From the NCBI RefSeq assembly GCF_003977605.1, contig NZ_RYYU01000001.1:2170590-2234589 (forward strand): 64,000 nt of DNA, written 5' to 3'. A program made the position numbers and the translations under genes. Origin of the DNA: Prevotella koreensis (lineage in GTDB: Bacteria > Bacteroidota > Bacteroidia > Bacteroidales > Bacteroidaceae). Below the pieces are notes generated by a model, which did no database searches, had not been told where the DNA came from, and saw nothing but the letters and a program-made list of their open reading frames with translations. Shown here piece after piece: positions 28,451-37,227 of the stretch (position 1 is its first letter; each line of letters opens with the position of its first letter).

Positions 28451-28604
28451 CTAATCGGTCATAGAGTCCTTGACTGATTTTGCCCGATTATTGAGCAGGT
28501 GTGCAGCCGTTTCATCGAAGTCGTAGTGGTATAAGTCGAGATGCATTGTAGCGCAGATGTCGGCAAGCGGACTAAGCTGTAAGGAAGCATGCCGATAATA
28601 ACAA
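28451..28604 (-). pseudogene. C-terminal coding remnant, same family as 200-345
   Basis: The minus strand reads LDLYHYDFDETAAHLLNN then RAKSVKDSMTD and a TAG (28451-28453). It is homologous to the tail at 200-345 (FDNSADNLTNNQTKS). No start or upstream domain remains. The family is not recognised. Confidence 0.4.
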
Positions 28605-28668
28605 ATCTAAGCAAATGCGTTCTAATGACTAATTGGGTTTTAATACACAGTAATAATTTATTTTAGGG

Positions 28669-28730
28669 ATTTCCCTATGTTAAAATAGGGGAAATTTTAT
28701 CCATGTGTCATAATAAAATTATATCTTTGC
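28669..28730 (+). promoter_or_regulatory. Inverted repeat and promoter of the glycine-zipper lipoprotein
   Basis: ATTTCCCTAT (28669-28678) and ATAGGGGAAAT (28686-28696) form a strong inverted repeat, and TATCTTTG at 28723-28730 fits the -7 consensus about 45 bases before the start at 28776. The repeat could be an operator or the end of an upstream transcript. The remainder of 28413-28775 is a pseudogene remnant and unassigned DNA. Confidence 0.55.
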
Positions 28731-28775
28731 TGCAAATAAAATATAAACAGACCAATAAAATTAAATTTTACAAAT

Positions 28776-29609
28776 ATGAAAAAGGTTTTTCTTACAATTA
28801 TTGTTACAGCCCTTTTACTTACCGGTTGCACTTCATATACGGGTGTTGGTGCTTATCAAGGCGCAGGCATAGGTTCGGTGATTGGTTCTGCGATTGGTGG
28901 TATAACAGGTGGCTGTCGTGGTAGTGACGTTGGTTCACTGATTGGAATGACCGGCGGTGCTGTGGTAGGAGCGATAATAGGTAATGCCGCAGATCAATCA
29001 AAGCGTGAATGCTATTCGCAAGAATATCGCTCGGAAGATGCTGTGTATAAACGTAGCGATGCATACGAAACAGATGACAGGTATGATGGTAGCATGTATG
29101 ATTCGTATAATGACAGCGGTTACGATTTTACTAACAGTGGCGACGACCGCATCTACGACTACAACGACAAAGGCTACAACAGCAATTACAGTGCTTCCAC
29201 ACCGCGTTCGTTCGACCCTGTTAATTCAGGTGGCAAAGGCTTCAGCGTAACTTTCAACCCGAAGTTGGAGATACGCAACGCACGTTTCGTTGACGATGAT
29301 ATGGATAATGTCCTACGTTCTCGTGAATTAAGTAAAGTGATATTTGAGGTGTATAACAATTCCGACATCACTTTATATGATGTTCAGCCCATAGTGGAGG
29401 AGTTGTCCGGTTCAAAACAAATCTATATCTCACCCTCCATTCATATTGAGAGCATTGCTCCTCATAAGGGAATACGTTACACCGCAATGGTGCAGGCAGG
29501 CAAAAGACTTAAAGACGGCATGGCTCGTTTCCGCGTTCGCGCCATTCAAGGCAAAGAGCAGGTTACGTCGCGCATCACAGAATTTGATGTCCGCACGAGT
29601 CGCCGATAA
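28776..29609 (+). CDS. Glycine-zipper lipoprotein
   Basis: The 277-residue protein has a lipoprotein signal (MKKVFLTIIVTALLLTGC; lipobox LTGC). Residues about 25-70 form a glycine-rich zipper (GIGSVIGSAIGGITGGCRG, GGAVVGAIIGNAA), a pattern of membrane-associating outer-membrane lipoproteins. A Tyr/Asp-rich linker (YDDRYDGS-type) follows, and the C-terminal 120 residues look like a beta-sandwich (KVIFEVYNNSDITLYDVQP). Function unknown; an envelope role is inferred. It has its own promoter. Confidence 0.75.
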   Translation: MKKVFLTIIVTALLLTGCTSYTGVGAYQGAGIGSVIGSAIGGITGGCRGSDVGSLIGMTGGAVVGAIIGNAADQSKRECYSQEYRSEDAVYKRSDAYETDDRYDGSMYDSYNDSGYDFTNSGDDRIYDYNDKGYNSNYSASTPRSFDPVNSGGKGFSVTFNPKLEIRNARFVDDDMDNVLRSRELSKVIFEVYNNSDITLYDVQPIVEELSGSKQIYISPSIHIESIAPHKGIRYTAMVQAGKRLKDGMARFRVRAIQGKEQVTSRITEFDVRTSRR

Positions 29610-29834
29610 TGCTTAGCTTAGTGTAGGCAAAGAGAGAGTATATAACACCATTATATATGACCCTATTGATGGATAAAGTAATCATAATGAATTTCTGTTT
29701 GTTTACGAAGAACAGGTGATTTGATTGTAGAATGTTATTAATATAATAATGTTTATTTAAAGAATTTGGTTTCAGATAATACGAACCAAAGTTCTTCATA
29801 TAACTTTTAACTACGGTTTCACCGTTTCTGAATT

Positions 29835-31205
29835 ATGAGAATTGCAAGAAAGAAAATAGGACTAGCCTTATCCGGCGGAGGTTATAGAGCAGCAGCATAT
29901 CACATTGGTACCTTGCGTGCTCTTCATCGCCTTGGTATTTTAAATAAAGTAGATGTAATATCTTCTGTTTCCGGTGGTTCGATAACAGCAGCATATTATG
30001 CGTTGAACAAAGATAACTACGAAGACTTTGAGAAAGGATTTATCAGATGCCTCTCAAAGAGTGTCTTATGGTCATCTTTTTTATATCTCGGAATAGCCGG
30101 ACTCTTTCTGCTGGGCACATCTGTAGCAATGAGTCATCTGACAGCCTATCTCACGAGTTTTCTTTTCCCGAATCAACCTATCCTGTCGGGTGTCTGTGCA
30201 GCGTTAGCCGGTGTCATCGTCTTTTTTCTTCTGCTTGTCCTTTTCCTGAAATATTCATTTGATACGCTACCGACAAGCAAACTCATCTCACGCTTGTACA
30301 ATAAGGTGTTCTTCAAGCAAAAAACTCTTGGCGACTTGCCCGATAGTCCGACATTGTGTATCAACTCCACAAATATTGCTACTCAAGTGCCTTTTTATTT
30401 CTCAAAAAAGGCAATGGGAGAATATGCGTACCGTGTTGAGGGAAAGTCAATATTTAACCCGGAGCGCTTTCCGATAGCAAGTGCCGTCATGGCATCATCG
30501 TGTGTTCCCTATGGCTTTACGCCAATTACCATTGACAAGAAACACTTGACAGAAGAATATGACAAATGTCCCAATAACCCCGAACCTCCTAAACTGATAG
30601 ATGGGGGAGTCTATGACAATCAGGGCGGCCATAAACTCAGCCATGACAAAAGCAGATTTCATACAGATTTCATTATTGTGAGTGATGCTGGTAACAGTGA
30701 CATATCTGCCTCCGGGACAACAAATATTTTCAATCTGGTCATGAATACTATAAGTCTGATGATGGATAGGATAAAGAAAATGCAAAGAGCAGATAACCTA
30801 TATGAGTCCTATGTGGGCAAAGAGCATTTTGCGTATGTTCCATTGGAATGGGACTGTAGCGCAAGACTTATTCAAGGTTTTGCAAATAACTTGAAAGACG
30901 AAAATATTCATCCTGATGTATGGGAGGCTCATGGTATAACAAAAGAAGAGATAACCAACTTGAAAGGGGCTGAAAGCATATCTGCTAATAAAGTTGTCAT
31001 TGAGAAATTAAAGAAATCAATTAATTGGTCTGAGTTAGAAAAGAAAGTTCCTTTGCAAGAGCATGAACAATTAGCACGAAGTGTGAGTACTAACTTAACC
31101 GCACTTTCTCATAAAGAAATTGAGTGTTTGGCAGAACATTCTGCTTGGCTCACAGAGGTTCAAGTTCGCCTTTATATGCCAATGCTGGTAACAAATGATA
31201 TGTAA
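29835..31205 (+). CDS. Patatin-like phospholipase with membrane helices
   Basis: Patatin-like enzymes hydrolyse acyl ester bonds with a Ser-Asp dyad. The 456-residue protein has the oxyanion loop SGGGYRAAAYHIG (residues 14-26), the nucleophile segment SSVSGGSI (Ser near residue 45) and the catalytic Asp in IDGGVYDN. Two hydrophobic segments (about residues 78-100 and 117-142) interrupt the fold, so it is probably anchored in the inner membrane. It stands alone, with 225 bases before it and 546 after. Substrate unknown. Confidence 0.8.
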   Translation: MRIARKKIGLALSGGGYRAAAYHIGTLRALHRLGILNKVDVISSVSGGSITAAYYALNKDNYEDFEKGFIRCLSKSVLWSSFLYLGIAGLFLLGTSVAMSHLTAYLTSFLFPNQPILSGVCAALAGVIVFFLLLVLFLKYSFDTLPTSKLISRLYNKVFFKQKTLGDLPDSPTLCINSTNIATQVPFYFSKKAMGEYAYRVEGKSIFNPERFPIASAVMASSCVPYGFTPITIDKKHLTEEYDKCPNNPEPPKLIDGGVYDNQGGHKLSHDKSRFHTDFIIVSDAGNSDISASGTTNIFNLVMNTISLMMDRIKKMQRADNLYESYVGKEHFAYVPLEWDCSARLIQGFANNLKDENIHPDVWEAHGITKEEITNLKGAESISANKVVIEKLKKSINWSELEKKVPLQEHEQLARSVSTNLTALSHKEIECLAEHSAWLTEVQVRLYMPMLVTNDM

Positions 31206-31670
31206 AATTAGGCGTAATAGGCATTTAGTGGCTTGAAATCTTTCAGATGTCCTTTATGTTATCTTTGAAACTTTTGAAAACTTATTAATAAACCTCAATC
31301 GACTATTAGGATTTTTTCAGTGCCGTACAACACGGAGAAATCCTAATAATTGATGGGAGGTAGGCTCTTTCCTACCATCACCCCACACAGAACGAACCGA
31401 AGTCCGCTATGGGACAAGATAGGCCTTGCGCGAGTATCTTTCAATGCCATTGTTCACAATGACTGTTACGTGAGTTCAGTATAAGGATCCTCTCAAAATT
31501 TTATCGGATACCAATATTTTCGAATTGTAGATTCAAAAATGTCTATAATTGTACCAAATAACTGTGATCAAAAGTCTTAGGATAAAGCAAAATACTATGA
31601 AAAAGCAATAAAAGTATATTGATTGTTGAAGATAATTTCATGTTAAAACAAGAGATTGAAAACAAATCAC
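31206..31670. other. Long gap with a possible group II intron end
   Basis: No gene is supported. At 31360-31420 the minus strand reads ggttcgttctgtgtggggtg and then a short GGTAGG/CCTACC hairpin, which resembles the domain V-VI end of group II introns. The stem of domain V is not convincing, so this is a weak assignment. The rest is AT-rich. Confidence 0.25.
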
Positions 31671-31678
31671 TATCTTTG
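31671..31678 (+). promoter_or_regulatory. Promoter -7 element of the helicase fusion gene
   Basis: TATCTTTG matches TAnnTTTG and lies about 74 bases before the first ATG of the helicase gene (31752). No convincing -33 box is visible. Confidence 0.6.
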
Positions 31679-31751
31679 CGTAATAAAATAACAAGGTATG
31701 GAAAATGTTAACCGTATAAATACGGTATATTAGGTTTTTATCAAGGATTTT

Positions 31752-34700
31752 TTGTCAAGACACAGAATGATAGTATTCATTGATACAGAGGTCGGCCTGC
31801 AGACAAAGAAGGTAGCAGACTACGGAGCAGTGAGAGAAGATGGTGCCGTGTTGCACTCTCACTCCAAGGCTGATTTCGATGCTTTTGTTTCAAAATGCGA
31901 TACGGTTTGTGGGCATAACATAATCTATCATGACTTGAAATATACGGCATTGAGGGGCAATCCAACTATTGTTGATACACTGTTCCTCTCGCCTTTATTG
32001 TTTCCCAAAAGACCATATCACCATTTAGTGAAAGATGATAAGTTGCAGGTTGACGAACTCAACAATCCGGTTAACGATTCTAAGAAGGCTCGCGACTTGT
32101 TGAATGATGAAATTTCTGCATGGAATCAACTGTCACTTGAGAGACAGGAAATTTACTATAACTTGCTTAAGGATACAATTGAGTTTGCGGGATTTTTTAA
32201 ATACATAGGCTTTACTCTTTCTCCGAAACAATCCATATGGGACAAAATACTGGGTACACGAACAGATTGGACACAACTTATTCTTAAAGAATATGGGGGA
32301 AAAGTGTGCAGTCACGCAGACTTTGACACTTTAGTTAAACAATATCCTATAGAATTTGCATATTGCTTGGCTGTGATAGGTGCCGATGACCTATTCTCTA
32401 TCACCCCGGCGTGGGTGATAAAGAATTATCCACAGGTGGTTAATGTAATGAACATACTGTGTAATACGTCTTGTGGTGACTGTGATTATTGTCATCAACG
32501 ATTAGATGCTCACTATGGACTAAAAGAGTTCTTTGACTATGATGAGTTTCGTATCTTTGACGGAGTGCCAATGCAGCAACAGGCTGTTGAGGCCACCATT
32601 CGCGGAGAATCGTTGCTGACAATATTTCCTACAGGTGGTGGCAAGTCGTTGACTTTCCAATTACCGGCATTGATAGCAGGTCGCAACACTCATGGCTTGA
32701 CCGTTGTTATATCTCCGTTGCAGTCACTTATGAAAGACCAAGTGGATAACTTGACTGCACGGGGCATCAGCGATGCGGTGACTATTAATGGATTGTTAGA
32801 TCCTGTCGAAAGAGCTAATGCTATTGAACAAGTGGCTGATGGTACGGCAAACCTACTATATATCGCCCCAGAGATGTTGCGCTCAAAAACTATAGAGCGA
32901 TTAATGCTTGGACGTGATGTTGTGCGTTTTGTGATTGATGAGGCGCACTGCTTCTCGGCTTGGGGGCATGATTTCCGAGTGGATTATCTGTATATTGGAG
33001 AATTCATTCGTCAGTTGCAAGAGAAGAAACATTTGACTCACCCTATTGCGGTTTCGTGTTTTACAGCAACGGCAAAACAAAAAGTCATCAGTGATATCTG
33101 TGATTATTTCCGAACAAAGTTGGGGTTAGAACTGAAGGTTTTTGCAGCTAATTCGGAACGTCAAAATCTGCGCTATTCTGTAATTCATGCCGACACTGCC
33201 GATGATAAATACAACCTTTTGCGTTCATTGATAATCGGGCATAACTGTCCCTCGATTGTTTATGTGTCACGTACTCGACGTACTCGTGAATTAGCACACC
33301 ATTTAGTTCGTGATGGCATACGGGCATTGCCTTTCAATGGAAAGATGGAAGCCGCTGAGAAGATAAAGAACCAGAATGCGTTTATGAGTGGTGGAGCACA
33401 AGTGATTGTGGCAACCTCTGCTTTCGGCATGGGTGTTGACAAAAAAGATGTCGGACTGGTTGTGCATTATAATATTAGTGACTCGTTAGAGAACTATGTG
33501 CAAGAGTCGGGGCGAGCCGGACGTGACCCACAGATGCAAGCAGATTGTTTTGTGCTCTATGCCGACAGCGATCTTGACAAACATTTCATACTTCTCAATC
33601 AGACCAAACTCAGTATCAGTGAGATTCAGCAAGTATGGAAGGCTATTAAATACCTTACAACTAAGCGAGACAAAGTGAGTTGTTCGCCATTGGATATCGC
33701 GAGACAAGCAGGGTGGGGAGATGAGATAGAAGACATAGAAACGCGCGTAAAAGCGGCTGTTGCTGCACTTGAGGATGCCGGATTTATTCAGCGTGGCAGC
33801 AATTCGCCACACATATTTGCTACGAGTATCTCTGTGAGGAATATGGATGAAGCACGCCACAAGTTAACCATATCTAATGTTTTTGACGAAAAATCGCGTG
33901 AGGAAGCAGTTCGCATCATCAAATTGCTTATCAGTGCACGCGCAACAGTGGGAGGGCGTGGGGCAGAAGCTGAGAGTCGTGTGGACTATCTGGCTGATAT
34001 CCTTGGAATGAATAAGGGGGTTGTTATCAGGAACATCACCCTGATGCGACAGGAAGGGTTATTGGCAGATAGCAGGGATATGCAAGCATGGATAACCAAG
34101 AGTACGACACAAAAGAATCTTGATGCCATATTGCGTTTAGAGCAGTTCTTGTTGCGGCATTTTTCTGAAGAAGCATGTCGATACAACTATAAGGAACTGA
34201 ACGAGGAAGCGTTGAAAGCAGGAATGACTTTTTCCAATGTCAAGCGTTTGCGACTATTGCTTCATTTCATGATGCTGAAGGGCTATATATATAAAAAGGA
34301 ACATTATGTGACAGCTGCTGTGTGCGTACGCTTGCAGATATCCTCCGAGAAATCCATGGCTCGTTTTGAACGTCGAATGGATATCTGCCGATTCATTGTT
34401 GATACCCTCGCGGTAAAACGCGATTCTGGCAAGGATGCTACACTTGTCAATTTCTCAATCGTGGAACTGCTTCAACAGTTTATTAAGAGCAGACAAGAAA
34501 TGATGTTTGTAGATAAAGAGAAACCTACTATCGCTGATGTAGAGGAAGCACTGCTATATCTTACGAAGACGGAATTGATGAAGATAGAAGGAGGTTTCCT
34601 TGTCATATACAACACGATGGAGATAAATCGTATAACCGACCGTCGTACAAGATACGGAAAGGAACAGTACCGCCTGTTAGATGAGTTCTACAAGCAGCGC

Positions 34701-36482
34701 ATTCGACAGATTCACATTGTGGGAGAATATGCCAACCTGATGGTACGCGACTATAACACAGCATTACGTTTTGTTAATGACTATTTTACGTTGGATTTCC
34801 GCAAGTTCATCAATCAGTATTTCAAAGAAGAGCGACGGGCACAGATAGACCAAAACATCACGCCAACCAAGTACAACCAACTCTTTGGTGAACTTTCCAA
34901 TCGCCAATGTGAGATTATTGATGACAAACAGTCTAAATACATCGTTGTGGCCGCAGGTCCTGGCAGTGGCAAGACGCGCGTGCTGGTTCATAAGTTGGCC
35001 TCCTTGCTATTGTTAGAGGACGTGAAGCATGAACAACTTCTGATGCTGACATTTTCACGAGCAGCAGCCACTGAATTCAAAAAACGACTCATTGATTTGG
35101 TAGGTAACGCTGCACATTATGTGGACATCAAAACATTCCACTCTTATAGTTTCGACCTTATAGGCAAACAGGGGAGTTTGGATGAGGCCAAAGATGTTGT
35201 GCGTAGAGCAGCAGAGATGATAGAAGCCGGTGAGGTGGAGCAGTCAAAGATAGCAAAGAGTGTTCTCGTCATTGATGAGGCCCAGGATATGGGGATTGAT
35301 GACTTCCGGCTGGTTCAGGCTCTGATGCATCAGAATGAAGAGATGAGAGTGATAGCAGTTGGTGATGACGACCAAAACATTTTTGCTTTTAGAGGTTCTG
35401 ATGCGCGCTATATGCAGTCGCTCGTTGACCAAGAAGGAGCCAAACTCTACGAAATGACCGACAATTATCGTTCTGCAAGAAACATCGTCGAATGTGCCAA
35501 CCGCTATGTGCAACGGCTTCAGGGTCGCATGAAACAAAATCCAATACACTCTGCCATAGGAGAGGATGGTAAGGTGATGACATTGAAGTCATTGCAGAAT
35601 GCCGAAATAAAAGTACAAGGAAGCACGGCCGTACTCACTCGCACCAACGAAGAGTCGATGCAGGTGGCATTCGAATTGGAGCAACGTGGCCTGCATGCCA
35701 CTGTGGCACAGTCGATGGGAGGATTCCGTTTTGCCAACCTTGCCGAAGTGCGTTACTTCATTAAACAACTTGGTAATAAAGACGAAGTGAGCATATCTAA
35801 AGAGAAATGGGAGGCAGCCAAACAACGAACTCTTTACACCTATGCCTCAAGCACTTGCCTAAGCATCATGCGACAATTCTTTGCAGACTTTGAAGTGACA
35901 CATAAGTCATATTATTATAGTGATTTGCGCGAATATATTTTAGAGTCGAATATAGAAGACTTTATTGCGACTGTCGATAAATCCATATTTGTAAGTACCA
36001 TACACAAGGCAAAAGGACGAGAGTTCGATAGCGTTTATCTCCTTTCTCCTATTCCCGATGGGAGGGAGGCCAATGACAGTAGAGCATATTATGTCGGTCT
36101 TACTCGTGCAAAAAGAAATCTTTTTCTTGTCACAAATTCTCCAAATGAATATTCTTCAATATCTGTAGCACTCAATATGCGCGATGTATGGCTCGACTTT
36201 TTCAAAGAACGGAAAGATATTGTGCTTCGTCTCAGAAGTGGTAACAGTCTGAGATATAATGATGGTAACTTATTTGATGAAGAAGATAACAAAGTGGCAG
36301 TGCTTTCTGTTTCCGGCAGAGATAAACTGAAAGGCTGGACTGATAAAGGCTATGTGGTGACAAGTGCAAAGGTGAGTTATACTTTAGCATGGCGTCCCAA
36401 AGATTACAATATGGAATATGCTGTTTGCTTAGCAAACGTTTTCCTATCTAAAATAGGAGATAATAATAACATTTCAGAATAA
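31752..36482 (+). CDS. Exonuclease-RecQ helicase-UvrD helicase fusion
   Basis: The 1,576-residue protein joins three DNA-processing units. Residues 1-120 resemble a DEDD 3'-5' exonuclease (FIDTE, GHNIIYHDLKY, NPVNDSKKA). A CxxxCxxCxxC cluster (residues 236-246) precedes a RecQ helicase with Walker A PTGGGKS (about 292), DEAH (about 395) and QESGRAGRD (about 583). The C-terminal third is a UvrD/Rep helicase with AGPGSGKTR (about 1068), IDEAQD, GDDDQNIFAFRG, HKAKGREFD and GLTRAKR. Two motors and a nuclease in one chain suggest end processing or attack on foreign DNA. Start could also be the ATG at 31767. It stands alone with its own promoter; the exact role is unknown. Confidence 0.85.
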   Translation: MSRHRMIVFIDTEVGLQTKKVADYGAVREDGAVLHSHSKADFDAFVSKCDTVCGHNIIYHDLKYTALRGNPTIVDTLFLSPLLFPKRPYHHLVKDDKLQVDELNNPVNDSKKARDLLNDEISAWNQLSLERQEIYYNLLKDTIEFAGFFKYIGFTLSPKQSIWDKILGTRTDWTQLILKEYGGKVCSHADFDTLVKQYPIEFAYCLAVIGADDLFSITPAWVIKNYPQVVNVMNILCNTSCGDCDYCHQRLDAHYGLKEFFDYDEFRIFDGVPMQQQAVEATIRGESLLTIFPTGGGKSLTFQLPALIAGRNTHGLTVVISPLQSLMKDQVDNLTARGISDAVTINGLLDPVERANAIEQVADGTANLLYIAPEMLRSKTIERLMLGRDVVRFVIDEAHCFSAWGHDFRVDYLYIGEFIRQLQEKKHLTHPIAVSCFTATAKQKVISDICDYFRTKLGLELKVFAANSERQNLRYSVIHADTADDKYNLLRSLIIGHNCPSIVYVSRTRRTRELAHHLVRDGIRALPFNGKMEAAEKIKNQNAFMSGGAQVIVATSAFGMGVDKKDVGLVVHYNISDSLENYVQESGRAGRDPQMQADCFVLYADSDLDKHFILLNQTKLSISEIQQVWKAIKYLTTKRDKVSCSPLDIARQAGWGDEIEDIETRVKAAVAALEDAGFIQRGSNSPHIFATSISVRNMDEARHKLTISNVFDEKSREEAVRIIKLLISARATVGGRGAEAESRVDYLADILGMNKGVVIRNITLMRQEGLLADSRDMQAWITKSTTQKNLDAILRLEQFLLRHFSEEACRYNYKELNEEALKAGMTFSNVKRLRLLLHFMMLKGYIYKKEHYVTAAVCVRLQISSEKSMARFERRMDICRFIVDTLAVKRDSGKDATLVNFSIVELLQQFIKSRQEMMFVDKEKPTIADVEEALLYLTKTELMKIEGGFLVIYNTMEINRITDRRTRYGKEQYRLLDEFYKQRIRQIHIVGEYANLMVRDYNTALRFVNDYFTLDFRKFINQYFKEERRAQIDQNITPTKYNQLFGELSNRQCEIIDDKQSKYIVVAAGPGSGKTRVLVHKLASLLLLEDVKHEQLLMLTFSRAAATEFKKRLIDLVGNAAHYVDIKTFHSYSFDLIGKQGSLDEAKDVVRRAAEMIEAGEVEQSKIAKSVLVIDEAQDMGIDDFRLVQALMHQNEEMRVIAVGDDDQNIFAFRGSDARYMQSLVDQEGAKLYEMTDNYRSARNIVECANRYVQRLQGRMKQNPIHSAIGEDGKVMTLKSLQNAEIKVQGSTAVLTRTNEESMQVAFELEQRGLHATVAQSMGGFRFANLAEVRYFIKQLGNKDEVSISKEKWEAAKQRTLYTYASSTCLSIMRQFFADFEVTHKSYYYSDLREYILESNIEDFIATVDKSIFVSTIHKAKGREFDSVYLLSPIPDGREANDSRAYYVGLTRAKRNLFLVTNSPNEYSSISVALNMRDVWLDFFKERKDIVLRLRSGNSLRYNDGNLFDEEDNKVAVLSVSGRDKLKGWTDKGYVVTSAKVSYTLAWRPKDYNMEYAVCLANVFLSKIGDNNNISE

Positions 36483-36605
36483 CACGAAGAACTTATGAAG
36501 AGATGATGATGAAAGCAAAGAGAATATAGGCATGGAGAGTTCTGTTGTAACAAAAGGAATTGATATAGTCAATGCAATAATTTAAAAGTTGGTTAATGAG
36601 TTATT

Positions 36606-36992
36606 ATGAAACAGATAGAAGTTGTAGCAGCCATAATTCGAAAAGAGGATAAAGTCTTCGCAACACAGCGAGGGTATGGTGAGTGGAAGGACTGGTGGGA
36701 ATTTCCGGGTGGAAAGATTGAGGTAGGAGAGAAACCGGAAGCGGCCTTGAAGCGAGAGATATTTGAGGAACTGTCGGCCGATATTTGTGTGGATGAATTC
36801 TTTTGTAGAGTTGAGTACGATTACACAGACTTTCATCTTACCATGAACTGCTACCTTTGTTCGATGATTTCAGAATCCTTGCATTTGAATGAACATGAGG
36901 CTGCATTATGGCTGGTGAAGGATGAATTGGACAGCATAAAATGGTTGCCGGCAGATTTGCAAGTGATTGAGAATTTGAAGTCTGTTTTATAA
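36606..36992 (+). CDS. Nudix hydrolase, MutT/8-oxo-dGTPase type
   Basis: Nudix enzymes cleave nucleoside diphosphate derivatives; the MutT type clears 8-oxo-dGTP. The 128-residue product has the full Nudix box GGKIEVGEKPEAALKREIFEEL (longer than 20, so key residues: Gly, Glu, Arg-Glu and Glu-Glu in the GX5EX7REUXEE pattern) near residue 37. It also has a MutT-like start (VVAAIIRKEDKVFATQR) and a C-terminal LVKDELDSIKWLPAD. It follows the helicase fusion by 124 bases; they may be co-transcribed. Confidence 0.85.
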   Translation: MKQIEVVAAIIRKEDKVFATQRGYGEWKDWWEFPGGKIEVGEKPEAALKREIFEELSADICVDEFFCRVEYDYTDFHLTMNCYLCSMISESLHLNEHEAALWLVKDELDSIKWLPADLQVIENLKSVL

Positions 36993-37157
36993 AACCATCA
37001 AAAAGAGAAAGCTCGTTGAAGTTGCTTGCCTTTACGATTTACACATATCCCTATAAGACTATATCGTGAGACGGTATGAAATCTCCGAATAATAGTCATT
37101 GATGATAGCAGAGAATATCTTCTTTTATTACCGGCTATTTCCCTCGGTTTATGTGCA

Positions 37158-37193
37158 AAAAATGTCCGAGCCAATCTCACGACTGGCTCGGAC
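37158..37193 (-). terminator. Terminator of gdhA
   Basis: GTCCGAGCC (37164-37172) pairs with GGCTCGGAC (37185-37193). Read on the minus strand the stem is followed by ATTTTTTG, so it terminates gdhA. It lies 35 bases after the gdhA stop. Confidence 0.85.
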
Positions 37194-37227
37194 AAGAATT
37201 AAAAACATTTAGAATATAGAGTGTATT

